DNA of 64,000 nucleotides from Eshraghiella sp964405265 (GTDB lineage Bacteria > Bacillota > Clostridia > Lachnospirales > Lachnospiraceae). Shown one piece after another: positions 1 to 8,900 of the stretch; the stretch's first letter is position 1; the number at the start of each line of letters is the position of its first letter. Position numbers and translations under genes: made by a program. The DNA lies in contig CAYONC010000006.1 in NCBI GenBank assembly GCA_964405265.1, positions 49,943-113,942 of the forward strand. The letters run 5' to 3'. The notes beneath the pieces are model-generated. The model saw nothing but the letters and a program-made list of their open reading frames with translations, did not search any database and was not told the origin of the DNA.

Positions 1-241
1 CCGATGCAATAAGTCCGTATGCTGAAAACAAATCCATCTTTCTCAAATCATGATTATCCACAAGTTCTTCAAGCGGAAGATTTTTAACCTCTGCCGCAAC
101 CTTAACTTTCCTGTCGGAGGCATCATATTTTGATATAAAGCCAATTCCGCAGCGTCCTTCAAGGATTCCTTCCCACATTTCCTTTACATTATTTCCAATT
201 GGCGTAACAGCTCCCATACCTGTAATAACTACTCGTCTCAT
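1..241 (-). CDS. fabF: 3-oxoacyl-ACP synthase II (FabF), N-terminal fragment
   Basis: Partial gene: only about the first 80 codons are inside the window; the rest lies left of base 1. The start at 241 gives MRRVVITGMGAVTPIGN, the standard opening of FabF condensing enzymes, which elongate acyl-ACP with malonyl-ACP in fatty-acid synthesis. A GGAGCAG sequence lies just upstream of the ATG. It follows fabH on the same strand, with a 23-bp gap, so fabH and fabF are probably co-transcribed with acpP from the promoter upstream of acpP. The catalytic Cys-His-His residues are outside the window, so activity cannot be judged. Confidence 0.9.
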   Translation of the reverse strand, partial: MRRVVITGMGAVTPIGNNVKEMWEGILEGRCGIGFISKYDASDRKVKVAAEVKNLPLEELVDNHDLRKMDLFSAYGLIAS

Positions 242-264
242 TGCTGCTCCTTTTTGTATATTTA

Positions 265-1203
265 TCAGGTTTCAACAATCATGCCTGCCCACGTAAAACC
301 GGCACCGAATGTCACCAGTAAAAGCTTCTGTCCCTGTTTCAAAAGTCCTGCTTCATGCATTTCATCAAGTGCTATCGGAATTGTTGCAGCCGAAGTATTA
401 CCGTAACTGCCTATGTTTTTGAAAATTTTCTCTTCCGGAACGCCTAATTTCCTGCATACACTGTCTATAATACGTTCATTCGCCTGATGACATACCACAT
501 AATCTATTTCATCCATCGAAATTCCGGACATTTCAAGCACTTCCTTTGCAGCCTCTCCCATTCTCCTGACTGCATTCTTAAAAACCTTCTGTCCATCCAT
601 GAATACCGTCGCTTTTCCCATATTCTGTCCCGTGCATCCTAAGACATCAAGCATGCCTTCAGAGCCGAGGACCGAGTACAGCTCACTATCAGACTTTAAT
701 TTAACCACCGTGGCGCCGGCTCCGTCTCCAAACAGAATACAGGTATTCCTGTCTTCCATGTCCAGTCTTGATGATATCTGTTCCGAACCGATAACCAGTG
801 CATATGGTGCAGCCATGCTTCCAAGCATGGAAGCGGCTATTCTCAGACTGTATACATATCCGGCACACGCAGCATTAATGTCAAATGACGGTATATCCGT
901 TCTGAGTCCAAGCCTTTCATGCAATATGCATGATACGGATGGTGCCGCATAATCAGGTGTAAAGGTTGCCACAATAAGCATTCCTATCTCTGATTTATCT
1001 ATGCCTGCATTGTTTATTGCCCGTACTGCTGCAGCATATGCCAGATCGGTATTGGACTCATCCACGCAGAAATGTCTCTGTCTGATACCGGTTTTGGTTG
1101 AAATCCATTCATCACTTGTGTCAACCATCCTGCTTAAATCTTCATTAGTAATGACTTTGTCCGGCACTGCACTTCCGGTTGCCACTATCTGTATACCTGT
1201 CAT
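265..1203 (-). CDS. fabH: 3-oxoacyl-ACP synthase III (FabH)
   Basis: Starts fatty-acid synthesis by condensing acetyl-CoA (or a branched acyl-CoA) with malonyl-ACP in the cytoplasm. The protein is 312 residues, close to the usual length. The thiolase-fold triad is visible: Cys113 in NAACAGY, His239 in CHQANERI and Asn269 in GSYGNTSAA. The glycine-rich tail ending LLLVTFGAGFTWAG is typical. The start is supported by GAGGA about 8 bases upstream of the ATG. It lies between acpP and fabF, a normal type II fatty-acid synthase arrangement in Firmicutes. Confidence 0.96.
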   Translation of the reverse strand: MTGIQIVATGSAVPDKVITNEDLSRMVDTSDEWISTKTGIRQRHFCVDESNTDLAYAAAVRAINNAGIDKSEIGMLIVATFTPDYAAPSVSCILHERLGLRTDIPSFDINAACAGYVYSLRIAASMLGSMAAPYALVIGSEQISSRLDMEDRNTCILFGDGAGATVVKLKSDSELYSVLGSEGMLDVLGCTGQNMGKATVFMDGQKVFKNAVRRMGEAAKEVLEMSGISMDEIDYVVCHQANERIIDSVCRKLGVPEEKIFKNIGSYGNTSAATIPIALDEMHEAGLLKQGQKLLLVTFGAGFTWAGMIVET

Positions 1204-1228
1204 ATCCTATCCTCACCAATTCCGGTTA

Positions 1229-1453
1229 TTATACCAGACTTTCCACGAAATCAACTATATCCTTAACTGTTTTAAGATCTGAAATTTTATCCTCAGGTAT
1301 CGTAATATCAAATTCCTCTTCTATTGACATACATAATTCAACCGCATCAAGTGAATCCGCACCCAGATCATCTATAAGGCTTGCATCCATTGTAATAATG
1401 TCTTCTCCGCAGCTTAATGTACCGTTAATGATTTCTCTGATTTTTTCAAACAT
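1229..1453 (-). CDS. acpP: Acyl carrier protein
   Basis: A 74-residue acidic protein that carries growing acyl chains on a 4'-phosphopantetheine arm. Ser34 in the motif DLGADSLDAVEL is the attachment site. An AGGAG ribosome-binding site precedes the ATG. It is the first gene of the acpP-fabH-fabF cluster and lies directly downstream of a good sigma-70 promoter at 1509-1537. No dedicated fatty-acid operator (FapR or FabT type) could be recognised with confidence in the leader. Confidence 0.96.
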   Translation of the reverse strand: MFEKIREIINGTLSCGEDIITMDASLIDDLGADSLDAVELCMSIEEEFDITIPEDKISDLKTVKDIVDFVESLV

Positions 1454-1508
1454 CTTAATTTCTCCTATTGTGTGTTTTTACTACGTCCGTAAACGCAGTT
1501 TGAGTTGT

Positions 1509-1537
1509 ATTTTATACATAAACAATCATACTGTCAA
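1509..1537 (-). promoter_or_regulatory. Sigma-70 promoter of acpP-fabH-fabF
   Basis: On the minus strand: TTGACA (1532-1537), a 17-base spacer and TAAAAT (1509-1514), about 55 bases upstream of the acpP start. Confidence 0.75.
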
Positions 1538-1543
1538 GTTATT

Positions 1544-3442
1544 TCAGCAGCCGGTCTCTCTGATGCCTGTAACTGCCGGGTTCTTTTCCCTCAGAAATTC
1601 CAGACATTCTTTCTCAGGAAGCGGTTTGGAAAAGTAATAACCCTGTATGTATTGTATTCCGAGCTCCTGCATGATTTTTAACTGTTCCTCCGTTTCAATC
1701 CCTTCAGATACAATGTCAAGCTGAAGTCCCTGTATCATATGCATTGCGGCATTCATAACATATTTTGCCTTGTAGCTTTCAAAATATGCATTAACCATGT
1801 CCCTGTCAAATTTAACGATATCGACAGGCATGTCCACGATATAATTAAGATTACTCTGCCCTGTACCGAAATCATCCAGTGAAAATCCCACTCCGAAATT
1901 TTTAAGATTTGAAAGATTCCGTATCAGTCTGTTTCTCGACTTCATCGTTGCTGACTCTGTAATCTCAAGATTAATCATTCTTCCCGGAATGTTGTGTTTT
2001 TTCATTATCGAAATAAACTTCTCCGCCAATCCGTCACATTCACACTGTATCACCGAGAGATTTACTTCAATATATTCTATACCGTATCGTGTCACATCCG
2101 TAGTTGCAAGAAACATGCACACCTTCTCAAATACGATTTCACCAAGTCTCAATATCGAACCGTTTTTCTCTGCCACTTCAATAAATCTGCCCGGCGGGAT
2201 TATTTTTCCTTCCGCATCACGGATACGTGCAAGTGCCTCCGCCGTTGCAAAATATTTTTTCTCAGTGGAATATATAGGCTGGTAAAAGACCTCAACCCTG
2301 TCATTTTCCATTGCTTCATTGATAAGCTTGCCCGTTTCAATCTCCTGCTTCATGCTGTCAGCTGCATTTTCATCAATTACAAAGCAGTTCTTCTCGGCAA
2401 TGTCCGAGGTTGTTCCTCCCCATCTTATAAGGCGGAGCAGTTCATTAATTCCTCCTGCCGTATCAGAATCAGGCAAATAAATTATGTATGGTTTAATGAC
2501 ATTATATCCTTCACCGATATACTTACCGCACAGCTCTTCATACTTATTCCCTGCTGCTTCACGGTCTTCGTATATAATAAAAAAGTCATCCTCATTTGTC
2601 TTAAATGCATACGTTCCCCTGATGTCAACAAGATCACTTACAAGCGACTGCTTAAAAGCGTAAATGTCATGAGATGATACATGGCTGCTGCCGTATGCCG
2701 TTATCATTATCAGCGAAAATTTTCTGCCGTTTCCGTATTGCTGGCTGAGAAACGGCTGAAATGTATTCTGATTGAACAGTCCCGTTTCCCTGTCAATTGC
2801 CGACTCAGGATTTTCGAGCTTGATATATATGATAAGTACGCCTATTGCTATGGTAAAACTGACGGTTATGTATCCCGGAGCCCATATTATTGCAATCATT
2901 GCCGCAATCCAGATTGCAAACCATCCAGTTACAACATTCTTTCTTCTCACATCTATCAAATGTCTGTATCTTGATAATGCCGCAATGGTAATAATAAGTT
3001 CACTTACTATTGATGCATATACGAAAACAACGGCGGCTCCCACAGCCGTCCTGTTACCGTTAACATCCATGTAACGCATGGGAAGTACGACCGTCATGAT
3101 TATCTGGAAAATCTTGTATATTGCAAACATCCTTGCTATCTTTTTATATTTAAGGGATTTTCCGTACATTCCGCTGAATACATACAAAATTGCATAATAT
3201 ACCGTGACAAGCAGGGCTATTTTATGTATTCTGACCATCGTTACTGCAAGAATCTCCGGCATTTCCGCCATTCTTCCGAGTGCAACGGTAGAAAACACAT
3301 CTGCGGTCAGATATATGATTGAAGTTACTATCAGGCCAAAGAAAGCCGATTCCGTATTAAGAAATACCTTCTTACAGCTCAGATAAAAATACAGGACTAC
3401 CGATAACAAAAGCAGTCCGCATAACTGTACGGCTATATTCAT
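1544..3442 (-). CDS. Membrane-bound degenerate-GGDEF/EAL c-di-GMP phosphodiesterase
   Basis: A 632-residue protein likely to hydrolyse c-di-GMP to pGpG. Residues 1 to about 215 form roughly seven membrane helices. Residues about 215-375 resemble a GGDEF domain that has lost its signature loop. The C-terminal EAL domain keeps its metal and catalytic motifs: AEALAR, EVNLSV, LEITES, DDFGTGQSN, VKFDRDM, SEGIETEEQ and QGYYFSKPL. It is therefore probably an active phosphodiesterase with an inactive or regulatory GGDEF module. An AGGAG site precedes the ATG. It is the only c-di-GMP enzyme in the window; a c-di-GMP riboswitch lies at 28947-29058, although nothing shows that the two are coupled. Confidence 0.88.
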   Translation of the reverse strand: MNIAVQLCGLLLLSVVLYFYLSCKKVFLNTESAFFGLIVTSIIYLTADVFSTVALGRMAEMPEILAVTMVRIHKIALLVTVYYAILYVFSGMYGKSLKYKKIARMFAIYKIFQIIMTVVLPMRYMDVNGNRTAVGAAVVFVYASIVSELIITIAALSRYRHLIDVRRKNVVTGWFAIWIAAMIAIIWAPGYITVSFTIAIGVLIIYIKLENPESAIDRETGLFNQNTFQPFLSQQYGNGRKFSLIMITAYGSSHVSSHDIYAFKQSLVSDLVDIRGTYAFKTNEDDFFIIYEDREAAGNKYEELCGKYIGEGYNVIKPYIIYLPDSDTAGGINELLRLIRWGGTTSDIAEKNCFVIDENAADSMKQEIETGKLINEAMENDRVEVFYQPIYSTEKKYFATAEALARIRDAEGKIIPPGRFIEVAEKNGSILRLGEIVFEKVCMFLATTDVTRYGIEYIEVNLSVIQCECDGLAEKFISIMKKHNIPGRMINLEITESATMKSRNRLIRNLSNLKNFGVGFSLDDFGTGQSNLNYIVDMPVDIVKFDRDMVNAYFESYKAKYVMNAAMHMIQGLQLDIVSEGIETEEQLKIMQELGIQYIQGYYFSKPLPEKECLEFLREKNPAVTGIRETGC

Positions 3443-3470
3443 TACTCTTTCTCCTGTCCTTACAAGTCTG

Positions 3471-4142
3471 CTATCTCATTATTTTATACCTTTTACGCCT
3501 TTTTTTCCTGCATTTTTTCCCATTGTCGATATTTTTCTTATATTCCGTAATTATCTCATCAATCAGTGTATAATCCCTTTCAAAAAGTTCTTCCGTAATC
3601 TGTGCCGCAAGCATGTTTGTCGACACGTTGTCGATAATTTTATCAATAACAAATGCACGGCTTTTTCCCCTGTACTTATACATTCCGTTAATTTCCTGAA
3701 TGTGTACCAGCTCAGGTCTCCACAGCAGTGACAGCTTATCCCTTATATTCATTCCCGGATTAAGTGACGGTTCCCTCATTACATAAAAATCCGGCTTTCC
3801 TTCCTCTTCATCTACGGTAATGATTCCCCAATGCTCCGGAACATGATCTGACACGCCCGTGGCATGCCTGCTCCCCGCAACAATACAGTTATAGTCAAAA
3901 TACCTGTCATAATCTTTTATCTGGCTCTCAAGTCTCGCATAGGTATCGGCATCACTCTTTATTTCAATTCCAATCAGACCGCTTTCCGTAACGGCTATTA
4001 CGTCAGCCCTTGAATTACCCATGTTTTTTTCTTCAATAATTCTTATTTTGTCATATTTCATTTCAAGGAAATCAAAAAGAGGTTCCCTTATATCCCTGTC
4101 GTAAAGCATTTTTATGTCCTTTTCAGATATTTCAGCGTACAT
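3471..4142 (-). CDS. sce7726-family protein (predicted PD-(D/E)xK-like fold)
   Basis: A 223-residue protein that I recognise as sce7726-like from the DIREPLFDFLE opening and the core SRADVIAVTESGLIGIEIKSDADTY. The spaced Asp, then ExK (GIEIKSD), resembles a PD-(D/E)xK nuclease core, so a nucleic-acid role is possible, but the function of the family is not established. The C terminus is strongly basic (KKCRKKRRKRYK). The gene overlaps the upstream S41 protease gene by 31 bases, which suggests coupled translation. No phage or transposon genes are adjacent. Confidence 0.7.
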   Translation of the reverse strand: MYAEISEKDIKMLYDRDIREPLFDFLEMKYDKIRIIEEKNMGNSRADVIAVTESGLIGIEIKSDADTYARLESQIKDYDRYFDYNCIVAGSRHATGVSDHVPEHWGIITVDEEEGKPDFYVMREPSLNPGMNIRDKLSLLWRPELVHIQEINGMYKYRGKSRAFVIDKIIDNVSTNMLAAQITEELFERDYTLIDEIITEYKKNIDNGKKCRKKRRKRYKIMR

Positions 4143-5833
4143 TCCAGCTCATAATCCCCGTTCGTACCGGAGAAAATCTGCATTGCACCTTCATAATCAA
4201 GTCTTATACGGTAATCAAGTTCAATATTGCTCTTCCTGTCCGAATCAGTGTCAATCAGCGGATACCCTTCTTCGGCAAGGACAAGTCCTGCCGGATATTT
4301 AACCGTAAAACCGCTGTCAGTCATAACACACAGCCCGCCCATGTTCTGGTCAACACCACAGCTTACCGTAATTCCGGTGATTACGGCATTATCAAGTTTT
4401 GAAAAATTATATGCCATGTTATCACCTGCACTGCAGCAGGCATAGTTAACAAGCACCGCAACCTCAATATCACTGTATTTTCCGTTTCCATAAACGTAAT
4501 GTTTTTCATTGACGCTGTATTTTGTTCCGTCATATATGCCTATTCCGTGTGCATAAAAAGTATCCTCCGTAAACATTGAAACGATTGTTGAAGAAATATC
4601 ATCGATGCCGCCCACATTGTTTCTTAAATCTATGATAAGCTTTTTCATTCCCTGTTCCCTCAGAGCCGACAGCTTTTCATCAAGTGCTTTTTCAAGCGAC
4701 GGATGCTTTCCCGTAACCATTGAAAATGCATCCCTTACATAATCGTAAAATTCTTCCGTTATTCTTATATATCCGCATTCCGAATCAAGCATTTCACACG
4801 TATAATTAGAATAATTCCTGACATTCTGCCACGTAAAAAGACTTATTGCCCTGTCAAGCCTTTCTGCATAGCTGCCGTTTTTTTCAAGAACCACACAATG
4901 AGTTTTTCCTTCTTCATCCTCATATACGGTCTCAACTCTGTCTCCGCCTTTTCCCGCAAGGAACATTGCCCTGAAATAATCTTCGTTTTCCCTGACGGGA
5001 AATGCAAGCCCCGGATATATACATTCAACAGTCTCGATTGCCTTTCCGGTATCCTCCCCGTTCCATTTTTTTATCACATATCCATCCCTTATTCCCTTTT
5101 TGTATGCTTCTCCGCCGTATTCAACAAGAATTGCTGCCGTATCTCCGTTATCCAGCGTAATCATGGACATTCCGTAATCGTTTCCCGCAAGAATTTCTTT
5201 TGCACCGGCTTCATATTCTGATTCCGTAATAACGTGTCTGTCATAAAAATAATAGGAATATGTCACAAGTGCCGCGTAGAAAAGAGCCGGATTATTTTCT
5301 TCCTCAGCCTGTTCAGCCATAGGCATAACCTTTGACTCAATCATGTCATAATCCGTTTTTTTCCAGTCAGAAAGTACATATTCCTGTTTCATTGTCTCTA
5401 TTACCGCTTTCATGGAATCCCTGTATCCCATCCGTGTAAAATTATGCACGGCAGGAGAAACGGAAAGCGGTATTATTAATGTTGCCGCCATTGCCGCAAA
5501 TGACATTATAATGGTAAATACCGCCGAAACCGTATATAACTTTCCTGTTTTATAAAAAAACTGCCATATAAAAACAAACACCGCCGCCGCATACATTGTT
5601 GCATAAAGCGTAAATGTAAGCCGGGCATTTCCCGTAAACCTGTGTACCGCAAAATGCAGAAGGCATAAAATAACGGGTATCCCGCACAAAATTCTCCATA
5701 CATACGGTCCGTGGTTCTTCTTAACCATTATACCGTGCACGGCTGCAAGCATAACCGACGAAATAAAAATAAATACCGCAAGTACTACCGTTGTGCGTTC
5801 CTCCAGAACAATATAATTTTTAATGTTTTCCAT
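4112..5833 (-). CDS. Membrane-anchored PDZ/S41-family peptidase
   Basis: A 573-residue protein with about five membrane helices in the first 130 residues, then an extracytoplasmic part. A PDZ-like segment (about residues 215-270, AYKKGIRDGYVIKKWNG) precedes an S41 (tail-specific protease) domain: IIDLRNNVGGI near residue 405 and the nucleophile Ser468 in CCSAGDN. The Lys of the usual Ser-Lys dyad could not be placed with confidence. S41 enzymes cleave exported proteins; the substrate here is unknown. No strong ribosome-binding site precedes the ATG. The downstream sce7726 gene overlaps its 3' end. Confidence 0.82.
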   Translation of the reverse strand: MENIKNYIVLEERTTVVLAVFIFISSVMLAAVHGIMVKKNHGPYVWRILCGIPVILCLLHFAVHRFTGNARLTFTLYATMYAAAVFVFIWQFFYKTGKLYTVSAVFTIIMSFAAMAATLIIPLSVSPAVHNFTRMGYRDSMKAVIETMKQEYVLSDWKKTDYDMIESKVMPMAEQAEEENNPALFYAALVTYSYYFYDRHVITESEYEAGAKEILAGNDYGMSMITLDNGDTAAILVEYGGEAYKKGIRDGYVIKKWNGEDTGKAIETVECIYPGLAFPVRENEDYFRAMFLAGKGGDRVETVYEDEEGKTHCVVLEKNGSYAERLDRAISLFTWQNVRNYSNYTCEMLDSECGYIRITEEFYDYVRDAFSMVTGKHPSLEKALDEKLSALREQGMKKLIIDLRNNVGGIDDISSTIVSMFTEDTFYAHGIGIYDGTKYSVNEKHYVYGNGKYSDIEVAVLVNYACCSAGDNMAYNFSKLDNAVITGITVSCGVDQNMGGLCVMTDSGFTVKYPAGLVLAEEGYPLIDTDSDRKSNIELDYRIRLDYEGAMQIFSGTNGDYELECTLKYLKRT

Positions 5834-5847
5834 AATAAAAGTCCGTT

Positions 5848-6702
5848 TCAGATTTCATGAAGGTTTTTAAGCGACAAATCCATTATCTGTGCAGAATGTG
5901 TCAGTGCACCGCTTGATATATAATCCACTCCAAGGTCTGTAAGTTCTGCTATCCTGTCTGCCGTTATGTTTCCGGATACTTCAACCTCTGCACTTTTTCC
6001 GATTATTTCCATGGCCTCTTTCATGCAGTCATGTGTCATGTTATCCAGCATTATAATGTCTGCACCTGCTTCCACAGCTTCCTTTACCTGTTCAAGCGTC
6101 TCCGTTTCCACTTCAATTTTTCTTACAAACGGAGCATATTCCTTCGCCATTTCCACGGCTTTTCTGACACTTCCGGCAGCTCCGATATGGTTATCTTTAA
6201 GAAGCACTCCGTCAGACAGGTTATATCTGTGATTATTTCCGTTGCCGACTTTTACTGAATATTTTTCAAATATTCTGTTATTAGGTGACGTTTTCCTGGT
6301 ATCCAGAAGCTTTATGCCGCTTCCTTCAAGCATTTCAGCCATTTTCCGTGTACAGGTTGCTATTCCGCTCATCCGCTGTAAATAATTAAGTGCGGTTCTT
6401 TCTCCGCTCAGTATTACCCTGATGTCACCTTTCACGGTTCCCAGCAGCTGTCCCGCCTTTACACGGTCTCCGTCACTGACATGAAATACGGTTTCCGTAT
6501 TTTCATCCAGAAGCGTAAATACCCTGGCAAATACCCACAATCCGCAGATTATGCCGTCCTGCTTGCATATAAGCTCAGCCTGTCCTTTTTTTGCTTCCCT
6601 CATTACGCAGTTGGTGGATACATCCTCACTCGTTATGTCTTCCCTTAATGCATTAAGTATAAGCGGCTCTGCATTAAGCTTCATTGAAATATTATCTGTC
6701 AT
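5848..6702 (-). CDS. nadC: Nicotinate-nucleotide pyrophosphorylase, carboxylating (NadC)
   Basis: Converts quinolinate and PRPP to nicotinate mononucleotide, the third step of de novo NAD synthesis. It is 284 residues, the usual length. Visible motifs: SGERTALNYLQRMSGIAT, LLDTRKTSP, NHRYNLSDGVLLKDNH, the EVET strand, LDNM and ISSGALTHS near the C terminus. The usual GGG before NHR reads GNG here, a small departure at the phosphoribosyl pocket. AGGAGG lies 6 bases before the ATG. The start overlaps the end of nadB by 11 bases. Confidence 0.95.
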   Translation of the reverse strand: MTDNISMKLNAEPLILNALREDITSEDVSTNCVMREAKKGQAELICKQDGIICGLWVFARVFTLLDENTETVFHVSDGDRVKAGQLLGTVKGDIRVILSGERTALNYLQRMSGIATCTRKMAEMLEGSGIKLLDTRKTSPNNRIFEKYSVKVGNGNNHRYNLSDGVLLKDNHIGAAGSVRKAVEMAKEYAPFVRKIEVETETLEQVKEAVEAGADIIMLDNMTHDCMKEAMEIIGKSAEVEVSGNITADRIAELTDLGVDYISSGALTHSAQIMDLSLKNLHEI

Positions 6703-7978
6703 AATCTGCCTCCTGTAATTTTTTCCTGACTATGGATGCATTTTCAGCATCAAATTCTTCTTCGTTATAATATTTTGAAATATCGGTTTCCTGCAGCACG
6801 GCAAATTCTTCTTTATCAATGTTCTTTGAAATGTCAGCTGCCGCCCTTCCTGCAAATACAAGGCTTTCAAGCAGTGAATTACTTGCCAGCCGGTTCTTTC
6901 CGTGAACACCGTTGCATGCTGTTTCTCCCACGGCATACAGGTTCTTCATTGAAGTAAGGCTGTTGTGATCAACCCGTATTCCTCCCATAAAATAATGCTG
7001 TGCCGGAACAACGGGTATTCTCTGTGCGGTTACATCATAACCATTCTCCCTTAAATGTGCCTCTATATTTGGAAAATGAGATTTAATTTCATCAACCGGT
7101 ATTGTATGTAAGTCCTCCCATACATAATCCGTACCGTCTTTTTTCATCTGTTTATATATTTCTTTTGTAAGCAGATCCCTCGGAAGAAGCTCATCCACAA
7201 ATCTCTCTCCTGAAGCATTATAGAGTCTGGCACCTTCTCCGCGTACGGATTCAGAAATCAGGAATCTCCTGTCCTCCGGTTTATCACTGTAAAAAGTAGT
7301 CGGATGTATCTGCACATATGTAATGTCTTTCAGCTTTATCCCGTGTCTCACCGCTATTGCTATTCCATCACCTGTAAGATGTCTGAAATTTGTTGAATGC
7401 CTGTATAATCCGCCTACGCCGCCCGTGGCAAGCACAACCTTTTTAGTGCTTACGGTTTCAACCCTTCCGTCACTGCATCTTATGATGCAGCCCGTGCACA
7501 CGTTGTCTTTTTCAATTATGTCCAGTATTTTTGTATATTCAAGAATGGTTACGTTAGGCTTTTTCATAACCTCACGGATAAGCGTTTCCGTAATTTCCTT
7601 TCCGGTCTCATCCTTATGAAATACGATTCTTTCTTCCGAATGTGCTCCTTCTTTCGTAAATGCAAGACTGCCGTCTTCATTTTTCTTAAAATCCGCACCG
7701 TATTCCATCAGCTCTTCCACAAGTGCTTTTGACGCACGAATCATTATTTCAACTGATTTTCTGTCATTTTCATAATGACCTGCCCTTATGGTATCCTCAA
7801 AATAGCTGTCATAATCAGATTCATCCTTCAGCATACACATTCCTCCCTGTGCAAGAAAGGAATCACTGCTTTTTATATCTGATTTGGTTATAATTGTAAT
7901 ATTAACACTATCAGGAAGATGTAATGCACAATACAGTCCTGAACATCCGGTTCCCGCTATAAGTACGTCTGTTTTCAT
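6692..7978 (-). CDS. nadB: L-aspartate oxidase (NadB)
   Basis: FAD enzyme that oxidises L-aspartate to iminoaspartate, the substrate of NadA. The chosen start at 7978 (MKTDVLIAGTGCSG, 428 residues) has GGAAGGA 6 bases upstream and puts the dinucleotide fold at the N terminus; ATG codons at 7993 and 7996 overlap the nadA stop but lack a site. Motifs: GTGCSGLYCAL, SDSFLAQGGM, ATGGVGGLYRHSTN, YVQIHPT, SVRGEGARL, HYFMGGIRVD and GVHGKNRLASNSLLE. It ends earlier than many NadB proteins (about 500-540 residues), lacking most of the C-terminal helical domain, as in some clostridial forms. Confidence 0.95.
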   Translation of the reverse strand: MKTDVLIAGTGCSGLYCALHLPDSVNITIITKSDIKSSDSFLAQGGMCMLKDESDYDSYFEDTIRAGHYENDRKSVEIMIRASKALVEELMEYGADFKKNEDGSLAFTKEGAHSEERIVFHKDETGKEITETLIREVMKKPNVTILEYTKILDIIEKDNVCTGCIIRCSDGRVETVSTKKVVLATGGVGGLYRHSTNFRHLTGDGIAIAVRHGIKLKDITYVQIHPTTFYSDKPEDRRFLISESVRGEGARLYNASGERFVDELLPRDLLTKEIYKQMKKDGTDYVWEDLHTIPVDEIKSHFPNIEAHLRENGYDVTAQRIPVVPAQHYFMGGIRVDHNSLTSMKNLYAVGETACNGVHGKNRLASNSLLESLVFAGRAAADISKNIDKEEFAVLQETDISKYYNEEEFDAENASIVRKKLQEADYDR

Positions 7979-7992
7979 ATCCGGTCCTTCCA

Positions 7993-8895
7993 TCATGCAA
8001 GCTCAAGCATTCTTTCCAACGGTTTTACTGCTTTATTTATGATATCTTCAGTCAGAATAACTTCATTGATTTCGTTCTCAAGTACATCATATATCTTTTC
8101 AAGTGTTATTTTCTGCATATCACCGCATTTCTGTTCTCTGATTAAGGTATACAGCTTTTTACCCTCTGCCTGTTTTTTTATCTCTGCAAATACACCGTCA
8201 ACGGTTCCTATAATAAATTCGTCCGCATCGGTATTTTTTACGTAATTTATTATTCCCGAGGTACTCCCGGTATAATCCGCATATTTCAGGACATCTGCAA
8301 GACACTCCGGATGTGCTGCAAATTTTGCATCCGGATGTGCTTTTCTGGCTTCAATTACATCATGCTCACTTATAATTGTATGCCTCGGACAGTGCCCGGA
8401 GTTAAGAATGATATTTTTTTCGGGAACATTTTTCTTAACAAAGCTTCCGAGATTGGAATCGGGAATAAAAAATACATTCTTATTGGAAAGCTTCTTAACT
8501 ATGCTTACGGCATTTGCGGATGTAACACATACGTCCGAAGCAGCCTTCAGTTCTGCTGTCGAATTTATGTAGCACACTACCGCAAGGTCTTCATATTTTT
8601 CCCGCATGATTTTAATTTCCTCAACAGATGCCATATGTGCCATTGGACAGTCTGCCGTAACGTCCGGAAGAAAAACCCTTTTCTCCGGATTCAGCATTTT
8701 GGCACTTTCTCCCATAAATCCGACTCCGGCAAATATTATTCTGTCTTCCGTAACCTTATTCGCAATTACACTCAGGTAATATGAATCTCCTACGTAATCC
8801 GCAATATTCTGTATTTCTTCATCCACATAGTAATGTGCCAGAATTACGGCATTTTTTTCTTTTTTCAATCTCAATATATCTTCCGTTAATGACAT
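7993..8895 (-). CDS. nadA: Quinolinate synthase (NadA)
   Basis: 4Fe-4S enzyme that condenses iminoaspartate with dihydroxyacetone phosphate to quinolinate. I use the ATG at 8895 (MSLTEDILRLKKEKNAVILAHYY, 300 residues), with AGGAG 9 bases upstream; the open frame extends 25 codons further but that part overlaps tcdA and is not NadA-like. Motifs: HYYVDEEIQNIADYVGDS, FMGESAKMLNP, LNSGHCPRH, AHPECLADVLKYADYTGSTSGI. The usual cluster cysteines appear in CYINSTAE, NSGHC/HPEC and REQKCGDMQK segments. The gene starts 5 bases after the tcdA stop. Confidence 0.95.
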   Translation of the reverse strand: MSLTEDILRLKKEKNAVILAHYYVDEEIQNIADYVGDSYYLSVIANKVTEDRIIFAGVGFMGESAKMLNPEKRVFLPDVTADCPMAHMASVEEIKIMREKYEDLAVVCYINSTAELKAASDVCVTSANAVSIVKKLSNKNVFFIPDSNLGSFVKKNVPEKNIILNSGHCPRHTIISEHDVIEARKAHPDAKFAAHPECLADVLKYADYTGSTSGIINYVKNTDADEFIIGTVDGVFAEIKKQAEGKKLYTLIREQKCGDMQKITLEKIYDVLENEINEVILTEDIINKAVKPLERMLELA

Positions 8896-8900
8896 AATGG

